Positions 24,901-37,962 of a stretch of 64,000 nt of DNA are shown here, piece after piece (the first letter of the stretch is position 1; the number at the start of each line of letters is the position of its first letter). Made by a program: the position numbers and the translations under genes. The stretch is taken from NCBI RefSeq assembly GCF_051014445.1, contig NC_135136.1, positions 40,682,001 through 40,746,000 on the forward strand, read 5' to 3'. The notes under the pieces were generated by a model, which was not told where the DNA came from, did no database searches, and was given only the letters and a program-made list of their open reading frames with translations. The stretch is from Colletes latitarsis (Eukaryota > Arthropoda > Insecta > Hymenoptera > Colletidae).

Positions 24901-27900
24901 TGGATCATTTGTCTTGGTGCAACGAATGCGGAACGCGGCGTGTAGGTGGAACAACGCCGACTGGAAATAGGGTCACGATTCGTGTCGTGGATCTGATAAC
25001 GCCTCCCCGGAAGATATTTCGCGTTCTCAGAAAGTTTCAGTGTAACGACGCCACCAAGAAGCTGAGGATGTCCAATTTCGACGGGTACAACCGCGGTCGA
25101 GCAATGGTTTCTCGCCAGCTTCTTGGATTTTCAGGGTGAAATTGGCAAGAATGGATGGCAGAGACGAGTTGCAATGATTTTAGACCCTGGATGAGTTGTT
25201 GGAATAATATAATTAGGGTTTCTCGATGGTACGAGCACGATTTTGGAATGTTTGCGAGTCATTAATAAAGAAGATATTCGAGGTAGTAGGGGCTGTGATG
25301 CAATTGCTGTTTCATTTCACTTGAAAAGGTTGAGAAAGGTCTTATCTTTTCTCGATGACTTACGCATGCAAATATCAGTCAGTCTTCGAGAAACGACAGG
25401 TAATATTTCAATGCGATGTTTTCACTTCCAGTGGACACCGAAGTTGACGAGTTTATCAACGCTGTTACCACGCCGCTTTCGTTATCGGTGAGCGGGATAG
25501 ACTTTTACGAGCCCACCGCATAAATCTGTAATTCAATTTAGACGTTCTTTCTGGGGGAAACGTACCCGTTGAAACGTGTCGCGACGCGAAAATCATTTTT
25601 TTAAATTTATATCTGCGGTTACAAATTATCCTGTCTTTGGTGATTTTTACTCTATTATTTATACTTCGTTATACTGTTTCGCAATGCTCTGCTTATACAG
25701 ACTGTATCAGATCTCTAAGATCACTTTTCCGAATATGTCTTCTTAAGGATAAACAAATACAGTTTAAAGCGTCTCGTTAGAATGTAGAATAGTCAGCTAA
25801 TTGAAGATAAACTCGAGCAATTTCTACCGTTGAGGTCGTTTTGCTTTAGAACAATCAGCTGTCCAGCCTATTTGGCTTAATTCATGCCTAACACAATCTA
25901 TATCCGAGAGTAGCTTGTAAGGGTATTCAGCGCCGGAAGACAACGTAGGTCGGTTGTACGGATAACGGAGCCAGTGTATAGATCTTGCAATTAGCCGCTC
26001 TTGTGTGGTTCCTTCCTCCTTGTCCGTCGAGAACCTCGCTGTTAGTCGTGTCGCTTGCTGGTTCGCTCTGCTTTTTTACGTTGGCCCACCGAGATCCAAT
26101 GAAATCACGATACAACGCTCGAGTCACCCTCTAATTGAAATTGATTTGTTTTTCTGTCGGCTATACGATCGAACATCCTTAACGTTTACACGCGATTAAA
26201 CGCGATCATTGATTCGATGCAAATTTGTTTGTACCAAAGGCTTTCATCCTACTATTTCTCAGAGCCAGGTTTACTTATTCTATCACGATACCGTCACGAT
26301 CGCTATTTCCTAGGATTACACGTAGTCAAGAAAAATTCTCTTCAAAAAGTTAAGGTTTCCTCCGCGTTTCTGGCGAACACTTTACGTTTTTTTCTTCTAT
26401 ATTCAAATCAGCCCTGGCACTGAGAGGGTTAAGGTTTGGATAGCGAGCCACCGTAAATCGTCATCGATCCTCACCCGTTCTCGCGACGTATGACTACGCG
26501 ATCATCCAGGGGGTGCAAAAATCAAAATTCCCAGTCGCGTGTTCCCGTCTGCCAGGAACCAGGGTCGTTCTGGATGGTCCTGGAAACACGGAACGCGGCG
26601 ATCGCGGATCGGAACGAGGCACGGTGGACTTTCGATCCTGGGTGGTAGCAGGTTATCTCGGCTGTTGGCCGGGCTGCTGGTTGCATGGGCGGAGGCAGGG
26701 TCGTGCAGACGGCCCCTCATTCGCTTTCCGGGTGCCACCCTTCTTTTCGAGGTTGCTGCGGCATATCCCCAGGCCAGGCTGCGGCAAACACGCACGTGCT
26801 CGCGCATGCGCCGACACGGCAACGCCGCACGCATGGGCGCGAATACATACGAGTGTATGTAGCCGATGGATGAGCGTGGGCGGCGGAGAACCGAGGGGAA
26901 ACCCCTTTCGATCGGAGACGCTCGAATTGAATGTCTCCGCGACGCTCGTACGACCATCACGCTACCATAATAACGCGAGTATCGCAGGGGTTCTCGATAA
27001 TAAATCGATAGGCCACGGGACTAGGACCGAGATCAACTTGATCGTCTACATTACTCGCGAATCTCGAAGATTTTCATGGCTAAGCATCGAGTTCCTACAG
27101 CAATCGACTCTTAATCAATTGAAAACGTTTTACGGAATTTATCTCCATTTTCACTGGTTCGTACGAATGTCGTAGGAATTGTTAGCGGCGTCAGGAATGT
27201 TTAGAAGATTAGGTTTTCGTTACGTAAGATTCGAGGTCGAGACGTGGGATGGACAGTTGAAAAAGTACAAAGCGAAACCAACCTGTACAGAGGGATAAAT
27301 ATATGGTTAATAACATCATCAATTATGATAGGGATAATCTAGCATAGAGACTCGCGTAGATTGTACTGACGTTTTACAAGTACGAGTATTCCTAATCTTG
27401 AGAGCGGTTGTATTTCCTGATAGCGATGATCAAACGCCTGAGTTGCATCCGTAGAAACTATCAATTTCGTATTTTTTGACTGCAACTTTTTGAAAATGCT
27501 CGTCTATTATTTACTAAACTATTTGTCTCATCTCTGGCGTTAATTTTCGTTCAATGATCGCGTCTAGATGAAAAGGAAATTTGTCGAGTTTCGTTGGGGA
27601 ATTGGTGCGCGCGGTAGGTGGTTGTTAGTTGGTGTTATCAGTCGAAACGTTAAAAGAGGGTCGAACATTTTGGTCGTATTGAGTCGTTGGCGGTTCACGG
27701 TGGTGGCTAATGCTACGTGTCGGTCGCTTTTATCGGCATGATTCATAGGTAACATTATCTCGTTATTTCTTTCATATATTTTCCAGCAATAGGAATTTAT
27801 TTTCGAAGGGAGATGATTTATTACGCGTACTGTATAACCGGTAAATTTATGCACACAATTTTGCATACGTAATAAGGATGAGATACTGTCAACGCCGTCA

Positions 27901-28250
27901 ACTAACAAGTTTACCTCGACTCTTTGCCTATCGTTTGTTTCCTGCGTCAACGATGCTCGGCGCGAAACACAGATAAAACTATATAAGATAGCGAACCTGT
28001 ATTATCTCGAACGTCCATTTCTTCGGTTTTGAAAAATTAAACAATTCCACGAAACCGTCAACTACTTCCGCTAAGAGTTTCCGCGAAGAGGACCCGGTTA
28101 ATTGACTACGAATAAAGAGAAGTAAATTGCGTGGCAAAAGAAAACGATACGACTACTTTGTTACACTATCGTGAGATTCTCTACTCGTGCAATGAACGTC
28201 GAAAGCAAAGGAGGTGATTATTCGTGGAGGAAACACGGCATTATCGTAAA
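21958..28250. other. Non-coding DNA 3' of Dfd, no gene recognised
   Basis: GC-rich patches (about 22.0-22.4, 24.7-24.9 and 26.5-26.9 kb) produce overlapping open frames on both strands up to 220 codons (26513-27175) without any recognisable domain. The remainder is AT-rich. AGATTAATGA occurs near 22206. No tRNA, rRNA or transposase was seen. Confidence 0.5.
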
Positions 28251-30340
28251 TTACGAAACATTTATTTATTGATTTATTTACTTCACGATTGTATTTGATC
28301 GTTTTCCACGATCAATATAAACATAAGCATCGGACTGTGCCCAAATACGGTTCTTATCGTACAGGCTATATACATTATCGATAGAATATCAAGGAATACA
28401 ATGTCACACTTAATAGAACGTTCTCGTAAACTCGTGCGCTCGTTTGCTTAAACTCGCTAAATTACACTAGGACCGCCCGTTTCTCGCCCACCGTCTCGTT
28501 CTTTAGAATTAACGTGCCGCTTAATAATCCTTAGTACCTCTACGTTCCTATATTAAATCTGATAAACATATCGTTTTGGTATATCGTCACAGCGACTCTG
28601 TGCATTTAATCGTTTGATTGCTACTCGTCTCCGCGGTACAGCTTCCGGTTTTTTCCCCGTTCGACGGCGCAGTACCAGCCTTTACAACTAACTTGGTCGT
28701 TCTTTATACTTTCTCGATAAAAATAGACATTGTATCTCGGTGAAATATTTACAACGTGGACGCGCAACGCGAACGAACGCTGTTCGCGAATTCTATTTCC
28801 AACCGAACAGCGAAACTTCGGGGGAATGGCGCCCGTCACCGACGATCCTCGTCGCTCCGTGTCTGACGATTACAGGAAATATCTACTTTCTGCGCGAACC
28901 AACGAGCTAGCGGCAAAGAACGCTCGCACAAGCGAAGAGCAACGATTCGCGCGATGAAATTAACCGAATCCACGACGTCGAATCGTACGAACAAAATTCT
29001 GAACAAGAGCCTATGACTTCTATTTTTATCGAATCGCGGCTAAACACGCGACGAAGCTAGTGCCAAATGTTCTACCGAGTACTCTATTCTTCGCTTCTAA
29101 GCTCCGTTCTTTCGTCCGATTTTCGCGTAAACCTCTTACGCCCGATAATCCTGTTCGACTCGTTCCTTTTTTATCGAACACTTAAAACGTTAAGACCGCA
29201 CACTTACGTAATAACATACGAAATACGATGCATTTTAATCACAATAGCAATAAGACTTTCTTTACACGACTATATACACACACGCGCGTGCCCAGGTATT
29301 TTCTATGTACAGTTTACGTGTCCGTGGAACGTCGGTTTCCTTTTGTCGTTCCCTACCAAAGAGACTTTCTCTACGAACCGGGAAACGTTCAGATCGCGGG
29401 GGTGATTACTTATCGGATCACAGCATTCGACGAACGAAAAGTCACGGCCGAACGTTCTCGGGAAGATCCGGGGGATCTCTATTTACCTTCGACAGCCTGG
29501 GAGCGAGACGTCCAACTTCCTTCGATCGCTAAACCATTTCAAGCAACTCTGAACTGTCGACCAATTCGAGGAAAAATTTTAAACGTCGCAGGGGAGGTCC
29601 AAAATTAGAAAATCTCTATCATTCTCTTATAAATTCGCTCACCGAACAATCGTTGCATGCAATTTCGCGACTCCCATTCAGAATCGAGCCCAATTTTCTA
29701 CTACTCTTCGCACTCTCGTGAACTAATCGTCGAGTCACCATAGTCCCGAACTCTTCCCACTTGGCAGCCCTTTCCCTGACTGTTTCGTCGCTCAGTCTTC
29801 GATCAAAGTGCCTCGGCACAGTCTCAGAAATTGGAAGGACACAAGACACAAAGATTTCCAGCAACAGAAGAAGCGTTATTGGCTGATCAATCTCATTTAC
29901 TTCGATAGCCAAGCCCTTCGATCGTCTCGGATATCGTCCAAATAATAATGACTCGGCTGTATTCGATAGGACAACCCGAAGGATCGCGAGGAACTTGAGT
30001 TGCAGGTCATTCTCTGCGCGTTCGGTTCACCGTTTCAACGCGACCTCCCGCTACGAACGATCAATCCCCGCAAATTCAGTTTCTAGATCATGGTACGAGC
30101 CTGGAGACTCGTACTTCCGGCCTCAAAGGTCTCCTTTTAGACCGATGGATCGTCCAGCCAGCAATGACTTAAGTTCTCTTCCTGCTTAAGGCTCAGCTCG
30201 AGCCTTGGTCTCGATCCTCCGAAGCTTCTGAACAATCCCGTCGCGGAGCAGACGTCGAAACGACTCTAGGAGCCAACGGCTACGAGCCTTCCGTGAAAAC
30301 GCATCAGTCGACCGGTACAGTCTGGTTCCCCATACGGATG
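28251..30340 (-). other. Dfd: Candidate Dfd 3' UTR
   Basis: The span between the Dfd stop codon and the AATAAA cluster. It has no recognisable coding potential on either strand. On the minus strand TGTAAATA, a Pumilio-type element, lies at 28753-28746. I found no match to the miR-993-3p seed target (CGAGCTT) or to the miR-10/993-5p target (ACAGGGT) here. Extent depends entirely on which poly(A) site is used. Confidence 0.4.
28261..28278 (-). terminator. Dfd: Cluster of three AATAAA poly(A) signals, candidate Dfd 3' end
   Basis: On the minus strand three AATAAA hexamers occur at 28278-28273, 28270-28265 and 28266-28261. They are the first clear cluster I find downstream of the Dfd stop codon at 30341, about 2.07 kb away. 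Cleavage would be expected 10-30 nt further on, near 28,235-28,250. Earlier, weaker variant signals could also be used. Confidence 0.45.
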
Positions 30341-31023
30341 TTACAGCGCCGTGAGACCGTAGTCGGACTTTATCGCCGGTGGCGGTATGGGCGCTGAGAC
30401 CTGCGACAGTCCGGAGGGGCTGGTTGCTGGCGCGAGGGGACTGATACTTCCGGTGCCTATGTGTCCCAGGGGCCCTCCCGTCGGGCCCTCCATCATCCCG
30501 CTCACATGGTGATGACTCAGCTGCGCCTGAAGATGGGCGAGCGGATGCGGGTGACCTTGGAAGCTCGGATGGACCACGTTCGTATGCGGAAGGGCCGCGT
30601 TCACCGCGTGCACGTCGGCCATGTCCAGTCCGACGTTCGAGTCCAGGCTGCTATCGATCCCGCTCGACGGCGAGTTGTTGTTGTTCTTCCTCTGGCTGTT
30701 GTTGTTCCCGGTGGGCAGCTTCGTCCTGGAGGCGGTCGTCTTGGACGGTTTCGCGGAGGGCGCCGCCTGACCGTTCGCGTTCTTCCTGCGTACGTTCTTC
30801 GTGTTCGGCAGCTTGTTGTCCTTCTTCCACTTCATGCGACGGTTCTGGAACCAGATCTTAATCTGCCGCTCGGACAGGACCAGGGTATGAGCGATCTCGA
30901 TCCGTCGCCGTCTCGTCAGGTACCTATTGTAATGGAATTCCTTCTCCAGCTCGAGGATCTGGTGCCTCGTGTACGCGGTCCGCTGTCGCTTCGGCTCCAT
31001 CCCCGGCTGGTACGAGCCGTTTG
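30341..31023 (-). CDS. Dfd: Deformed (Hox4) exon 2, homeodomain and C-terminus
   Basis: Second and last coding exon of Deformed, phase 1 relative to exon 1. The acceptor is a pyrimidine-rich tract ending in AG at 31024-31025; the exon opens with CA, completing Ala310, then NGSYQPGMEPKRQR. The homeodomain is residues 320-379 of the joined protein, with helix 3 reading KIWFQNRRMKWKK; Gln50 is residue 369 and Asn51 is residue 370, the bases-contacting positions of Antennapedia-class homeodomains. The tail begins KLPNTKNVRRK, a Deformed/Hox4 signature immediately after the homeodomain. It continues through Asn-, Ser- and His/Pro-rich sequence and ends DYGLTAL, matching the Dfd C-terminal motif I recall from Drosophila. 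The stop codon is at 30341-30343. An Antp- or Scr-type identity is ruled out by the TAYTRHQ arm and the tail. Distance to the possible poly(A) signals suggests a 3' UTR of about 2 kb. Confidence 0.98.
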
Positions 31024-34000
31024 CTGGAAGAACGAAACAGACATCGGTGCATGTTAGTCGGCTCTGCCCAAAGTGCTGGGTCAGTTCTTGACTTTTTCAA
31101 AGCCACGGAACAGCAAGGGCTAAACCATGGGTACGTTTCGAAATGCAAGTTGCAGTGAAAAGAATTTTAGGAACTCGAACTCTTATCTCCCCCAGATCCC
31201 AATTTTCCTAGTATCTTTTCGTAGATACCTTGGAGTAATTACTTTGACCTTATATGCTAGCACAAAAGAAAGCAAACCGAGAACCTACGTTCACTTATGG
31301 AATCACGCGTTAATAATATCGCGCATACTTTTCTTCTCGGTATGCGCGACTCGTCCTTTTCACTCATGCGTCAATTACTCTTGTAATAGCCAGAGCTAGG
31401 CTTTCATCGAACTCTTGTTAGCGAGGTCTCGATAAAAACAATAAAGAAGAGTAAAACTACGCAAATTATGTATCGCATCCGAGTATAGTTTTCCCATAGC
31501 AAATTACTATTCTTTACGTTTTTTCTACTTCAATTATCTACGGAACAAAGTCTATCGGATTGAAAATAAATTTAGAATTGGTTGAGGAAACACTACATAA
31601 AGAATATAAAAGACTGTAAACGATAAAAAGCGGAACGGTTCAGCGCAGCTACGTGATGGTTTAAATATCAAGATGGATGAAATGTTGCGTCAAGAATTTT
31701 GAGGACAGGTTGCATAGTAAGGAGAGTTTAACCAAGCGAGATGGTAAAGGTAAGTTTGTATGTAAGTTTCGAAGGAGGGAAGGAAAGCAGGCAGCCATTA
31801 CGGGGGATTTGAAAGGATTTAGATGCAAACCGTGTAAGTTGCACCAATATGAAAACATACCAACGTCATCTACTATAATCTACTTAATAAATGATTGTCC
31901 GGCAGATATTATTTTCAATTAAAAGACTTTAGTTTCGTTTATATTCAATATGTATAATTTGAGTTAAAATGGGAGCCTAAATTGGAAGTTGCATCAGGGC
32001 GCCAGTAACTCTGGCGCCAGTCTTGATGTAGCATTTAGGTAGTTGTCTGTGACGTATATAGAAATACAAACAGCTCGTGCATAATCTCTCAAGTATAATT
32101 AATGCTGTCCTTTCGTCGACGATACTCGTCTGTGGACTTCTTTTAGAAATTACGTACGACGATTCTAATAAAATTGTATTATTTTCCGAAAATGGGCAAC
32201 CGTACACTGTTTGAAACTATTTAAAAGTTGTAAAGCATTATCTTTTCGAGAACTATTAATATATTAGACCTACAAAAATAGTTTACCGAAGCAGGTACGT
32301 CTAATAAGAATTCTCCTTACGTCCGTTTATGACATAAATGTTCATTATCTTGCTCAAATTCATTTCGCCGACTAGAAGGCTGAATATAAAGCAGCGACAG
32401 ACGTCATGTTGTTTGAAATGATGGATGTTTGTATGCGTTCGCGTTGGGCCAAAAGTTCCCATAGATAAATATGCAAGGACTCACAAAGCGACCTGATACT
32501 TATACCTGTTAAAATTATATGCATTACAATTGACCGTACAGAACTCATAAATTAGGTTCGATATGACAGTTGCATTAAGAAGATAAGAAACAGGGTAAGT
32601 TTGCAGAATGTATTCCAAGTTTAACGGAGCCCGACTTCCATTTTAATTAAATTTTCATCAAGATCGTTTCAAAATAGAGCTAAATCATATGCAAGATCGC
32701 TACGCGGATGGTAGCAAACAATACACGCACGCGTGTAATTAAGTAATGTGCTCAATATCTCTATGCATTTTCCATGTACCAATCCTTTGGTTAAATTTTA
32801 ACACTTCCTTTAATTTTCGTTCCAGCAAGCAGACCAAAACAACAAATCGTTCTATAAGAAACAAACGATTTCCGCGCAAATAGTGCTCGCGATGTATCGT
32901 CCCTCTGTCAAATTTGTCTCCGGGAACAAAGTAACCGTTCGCTTCGCGACAACTGCCATTATTTCAGGCTTTGCGCCAGTGTCGATTCCTTCGATGCGAC
33001 CGGGTGCCATCGTCTTGTCACCGTCAAACGTGCTGGAAAGTCGGGACTGCGGAGCACACGATCGACGATTGTAACAGATAGAGAGACACGACGCGTACAC
33101 CAACACCGAGGCGTCGTTCTCTTAAGCGGCGTAATAATAACCGGCTCTACATTTCACAATCGACGGACCGAATGTTCCAAGGCCGATCTGCACGACTGCC
33201 AAGTAGCCGATGGTTGTCGAACTTGAACGGCGATTACGAGCGAAAGGACTCCACCGATCGAAAAGTTTCAGAAAATGATAACGAAGACGCTCCCTGCATG
33301 GAAATTACACTGCCTCGGGCAACAAATACAATTTTACCACTCGATACCGCCAGTTTTAGATTCTATCTTACAAGAGTCTTTGCTACTCGTTACAATTTCT
33401 AGGTTTTTTCTTACCATTCTTTCAGTCATGTCCTGTTCGCCGCTACCGCTAATTTGTCGCGAGGGAATTAATTGGACTCTATCAAGTCCTGCGTTACCAT
33501 TTCCCTGCTACCGATACTCTTTTTATCATTTTCTAACTGTTATTAAACCAGTTATTTTGCTGTCGAACTACTTCGATCCACGATACACCGTAATTAACAT
33601 TTTATTTCTTGTTCTTTAATCGTTCGATGCTTGAACGTTTCAATCTTCAATTTTATCAGTTCATCGATTTTCTAGTTCCATTTGCCAGTACTTGAATTCG
33701 CGATTTCGTGACATTGCTTCTGATCTCTGAATCGAAACAAATGTCCAGCGTCCAGTCTCGCGGATAAGGCGACCCCGGAGAAGAGATTCGTGCATCGATC
33801 CTCGTATCAAGCAACGTCAATCCTCGTGTGGCACGCTAGAAGCGTTCCTTGGTGGTCCGCAGGACTCGATAGAGGAAACATGGGAGCGAGTTCAGTTTCG
33901 AATCTGTGCAGACACATTCCATTCCAATGCTGACCGACGGTCTCGGGAAGTCCCTCCTAACGGCGGCGTCCGGTCACCGAGCCTCGACATCCAGAGGGGA

Positions 34001-37000
34001 GATATTGCAGTCTCCGACAGCCCGACGGACACGCATACCAGACTTTAGAGGCGATGGACATCGAACCGAGAGTTATAGACCAATCTCGAGCAACCGTTTC
34101 TTATTTCCCAAAACGATCACGCGTTACGCGAAAATTATTGCTACGTGTCACCGTGCCCCGGGGTTCTCAATTTTGGGGCCCATTCTCAACTCACGTCATG
34201 GATTACAAATAAAACGAGCCTGTATTTCTAAATTTTATGCTAGATATGGAACACATTACTATCAAACGAAGGGCACAGTATTTTTTAACACTGACTTTCC
34301 TGGTGGAATGGAAAGCTACACTCAGGTGCGATAATCTTTCTAAAAATTGGATCCACCCGATGTTAATATTATTTATACGCTAAAGGGAGCGGTGCTTTTT
34401 CGTCAACATCCCTATTAAAACGTGCCACCATGCCATTCAGTGTACCATGCTTCCAATTAAAGCCAATCGCGATGACGTGTCCCAGAAACAATTGCGTGGA
34501 AAAAGAAAAGAGGAATGTTTAGGGTTGTTAGGTTTGTTCGTTAAGGAGAAACAGAAACGTAGGAAAGCGCTACATCGAACATGGACCTAGGTTTCGTGCA
34601 ACAATCGCTCAGATCGAATCGTTTGTGTTCAGTTCGTACAGACTTCCATTCAACTGCCAAGATGTCTGTTCCATTACCTAAAGACAACTGCAACGACGCG
34701 TGGAAAGAAAGGCGAGCTATTATTCAATTTTTTGAGAGCTTAGACATAACGCATATTGAATAAGACAATCGGAAGCTTACACGCGGAGGACTAATACGAT
34801 GATAGATGCATTTAAGGGATACAACAAATTTTGCAATGTGTATTTATCGTACTATATGCCTCCTATTTGTTTGGATGACTTGTATATTAATATATTGATC
34901 TTTGTTCGATATTCAAGACCTGTTTTCGATCCGTAGGGATATTCTTTTTTGGTTGTGTGTCTTATTGGAGTGTAGATATGTATTTAATTGGTCGTCAGAG
35001 CAATTACAGTACTAGGAAATGTAGCTCAATGTTACGAGCGTGTGATTGCTATATTCTTCGTGTTAATTAATGCAAAGGTGTATTAGCATCACCATTCTGC
35101 CACATAATTTAAAATGTAGACATTATGGTATGCAGAGTTGAGATAATTTTATTCACGAATAATAAACAGAAATTTTAGATCCGTTTGTAAACAGACTTCC
35201 GTTGCGTTTCATTCATAAGTTATAATTGCATGCGTTGTTTGTGAATTTTCCCAACTCTGGTATCATGAAGCTGTATCTTTTTCAGATAATACTCTCAGTA
35301 AAATATCTATGTCTCGAAGCGTACGAAGTAACGCTTTAATTGAATTTTCTTCATCGAAAAACTTTGAAAGAAAAAGAAAAACAAGCACAGTGGTCGGGTA
35401 TTGCAAAGTTTGTTTCACGAACGGTGCGCCCCGTGTTTCTTTCACGGACGCTATTTTTTGTTACCTGAAAATATGAATTATGACATTCGGCTTTCCGGCG
35501 ATCGTATCCCAGTAGAACGGGCTCAAAAGAAATAGTTGCAAGTTGGAATGAACAGCAGTTTCCCCCGCGTCAAAACCGAATAGAAATTTGAGGCTGCAAA
35601 GGCAGCCCGATTCTGAAGGATATTACGTTGCAAAAATTTCCTTTGAAGATCCATAATCCTTCTGCGAAACGCCTACCGTGGCCTGGAACGCTCGGACCGC
35701 GTTTTAAACGTGCCATTCTTATCGACGTGTTTTCAATGAACATTATTTCAGGCTCGCGTACACCCCGTATATCGTTAGTCGTCGATCGATCCGTGAAATT
35801 CGAGCGAGTATCTCAATCTTCCTGGCAATTTCACATGCGCTTCCAGAAGCAAATATTTTAATCTCTCGATCGCGATCTCTCCTTGGCCCTCTCATCAAAT
35901 GAATGCCAAAATTTAAATCGCGAGATAGGGTTAAACCGATCCATCAAACTTAATTATTTCGTACATGCACCGACATACAACGAATACTGTTTCTTTTGTT
36001 TATAATGTACATTTGTCTGCTTTGACACAAATATACTGCAAAATGTACTGAATACAATTACAAATAGTGTAATAATAACAAATTTTATTCGAGAACGGTG
36101 TGTATCGTAAAGAATACGATGAGAACGAAGGGGTTAAATATGATTTTAGGTTCTATTTTACATTTTGGAGAAGCTCTGTTAATTCGTGGACCAGCCAAAA
36201 ATAAGTGACGAACCCTTAAAAATTCCGATCTTACAATATCTTGAAAATTGTTGGAGATATAGCGAAACTGCTGAGAAAAGATACGTGTTCCTCGTTTTTG
36301 GCTGCTCCGCGAACCTGCAAAGATTCGTCAAAATCGACGTCAGATATTTCGCGGATGTTCAACAATGCCGTCATCTGAAACAGACTGCCAGCAATTTGTT
36401 CTCCTCGCGTGCGTTTTGAGTATCTTTTCAAACTAGCTGCTTCCCGACGCGAGTGTCGTTAGGGGATGAAGAATAGCGGAACGTTAGGCGTAACCGAATG
36501 GCTCGTAAAGTGCCGTGCACCTAAAATCTCGCAGGTGATCGTAAGGTACAACGATAAATTGCGTCTCATCAGTCTTCCTGCACCTCTGTAACGCGTCACC
36601 TTGCGACCACAATATGTTCGTTTCACAGGTAAACTTCGAAACGACGCCCGCCTTTCGTCTTTTGTTATGCACCTTACGCGTTTGGCTCATCTTTCCGCCT
36701 TGGAGAATTCGAGATTGGATAGCAACGATATCTCAAAGTTTGACACGGACCGTGAAGACGTAAGGGTGGAAAATTCTTATGGGAAATAAACGCAGAAGCG
36801 TGACCACACAGTCTGATTCAACGTAGACTGGGTTCCGTCGGATGGCGATCGCTTTGCCTTGCTCATGGACTATAAATCATACAGAATCTATTTTATTCTA
36901 ATTTCATCCAAGAATTTTCTGGTCAAAGTATAACTCCTAATCTACGAATGACAACTATCTCTATAGCTAAACGACCGAAGGAGGGTGGAAATCGATGCTA

Positions 37001-37034
37001 AACGCGGGGACGACTGTTCAATTTTTCAACTCAC
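31024..37034 (-). other. Dfd: Dfd intron between YPWM and homeodomain
   Basis: A 6,011 bp intron with GTGAGT donor (37034 downward) and TTCCAG acceptor (ending 31024). Its place between the hexapeptide and the homeodomain is the usual Hox intron position. Apart from one decayed retrotransposon fragment near 31.7-31.9 kb I see no second gene, nested exon or RNA gene. The many short open frames have no domain. Hox introns often hold enhancers, but I cannot identify a specific one here. Confidence 0.93.
31677..31910 (-). pseudogene. Decayed non-LTR retrotransposon reverse-transcriptase fragment in the Dfd intron
   Basis: Read on the minus strand, the translation contains IVDDVGMFSYWCNLHGLHLN followed by PFKSPVM. 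This resembles the YADD catalytic motif of LINE reverse transcriptases (Jockey/I/R1-like) followed by the common W-C-x(3)-G-L-x-L-N-P-x-K segment. Just upstream in another frame is LPDNHLLSRL, similar to the stretch that precedes YADD. Further downstream SSKFLTQHFIHLDI resembles the usual DSKLTF-x-x-HI block. The segments are in the right order but separated by frame changes, in-frame stops and a missing piece after the catalytic motif, so this is a dead relic of about 230 bp. It has the same orientation as Dfd. No ends, poly(A) tail or target-site duplication could be placed. The superfamily assignment is tentative. Confidence 0.65.
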
Positions 37035-37962
37035 CGACACCAGCAACGTGAATCTTCTTCATCCACGGATAAATTACACGGTCCCCGTTCTCCTCGTCGT
37101 CGTCGTCCTCCTCCATCATCCCGGGCGACCCGTCCATCATCTGATCGTCCTCCATGTCATCCTGATCGGAGCCGTCGTCCACGTGATGCTGTGACTGTTG
37201 TTGGCTCTGTTGCTGCTGCTGTTGCGCGTTCTGTATGTGCTGGGACTGCTGTTGGCCGGCCGTCGGTTGCTGCTGAAGGTCCGGCGAGTTGTCGCGATGC
37301 AACTGGCTGGAGCTGGCCGGGCTGCAGGCGTTGGTTTCGTGCGGCGTCGGCTGCTGCTGCTGGCTCTGTTGCTGATGATGCTGAAGACTGTCCGGCGGCT
37401 GCACGTGATTCTGCATAATGCCAGGCGACAGGGGAGTGGAGCCGAGGACAGTGGACGCGGACACAGGTGGTTGCTGCTGCGGTTGCTGTTGGTTCTGCAT
37501 CGAGGATGGACACGTGAGAGGCGGCTGTTGGGCCTCCGGCGGCATCGCAAGCGCGCCGACCGCGTGATGATGAGAATGCAGGCTGGCATGGTGAACGGCG
37601 TGCACTTGGTGATGAGGATGATGGGGCCCGTAGTAGCCCCCGTAGCCGGCGTAACCGCCGTTCAACTGGACGGCGGACGACGCCCCGTACGGGGTGGACG
37701 CCGCCTGATGATGATGCTGATGGTAGCCGTACTGCAACTGATGGGACTGCGGGTGATTCAGGTGATGACCGCCGCCGCTAGCGGGGAAGAAGTCCGCTCC
37801 GGTTGACGGAATATAATTACTCTGACTGTACTCCTCGCTGGGTGGAAATTTCGGGTCCACCATCACGGACGTGGCCGCCAAGTGGTGAGTGCCTGCCGCT
37901 TGCTGATGCTGGTGATGATGGTATCCACCGCCGGCGGACGGATTCATCAGGAACGAGCTCAT
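37035..37962 (-). CDS. Dfd: Deformed (Hox4) exon 1, N-terminal coding part with YPWM motif
   Basis: First coding exon of the homeotic transcription factor Deformed, a nuclear DNA-binding protein that specifies mandibular and maxillary head segments in insects. It encodes residues 1-309 plus the first base of codon 310. The start reads MSSFLMNPS, the usual Hox4 N-terminus, and the ATG is preceded by GAAC, a good insect start context. A Hox4-conserved block (DPKFPPSEEYSQSNYIP) lies at residues 36-52. His/Gln-rich runs fill much of the middle, an acidic stretch covers 262-294, and the Extradenticle-binding hexapeptide motif YPWMKK is at 298-303. The frame runs on past the exon, but the junction GTCG|GTGAGT at 37035/37034 is a strong splice donor. 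Joining there to exon 2 restores the Dfd linker VAGVANGSYQPG. No disruption is seen. Family identity is very secure; the joined protein is 536 residues. Confidence 0.97.

Noticed and set aside
26513..27175. 220-codon plus-strand frame
   Set aside because: Overlapped by frames on both strands in a GC-rich patch; no domain, and composition drifts along its length.
28251..30340. miR-993 or miR-10 target sites in the Dfd 3' UTR
   Set aside because: No CGAGCTT or ACAGGGT on the minus strand in this interval was seen.
30461..31057. 198-codon plus-strand frame across Dfd exon 2
   Set aside because: Antisense shadow of the homeodomain exon; no domain of its own.
37191..37806. Frames antisense to, or shifted within, Dfd exon 1 (Leu-, Val- and Arg-rich)
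   Set aside because: Shadows of the CAG/CAC-rich Dfd coding sequence in other frames.
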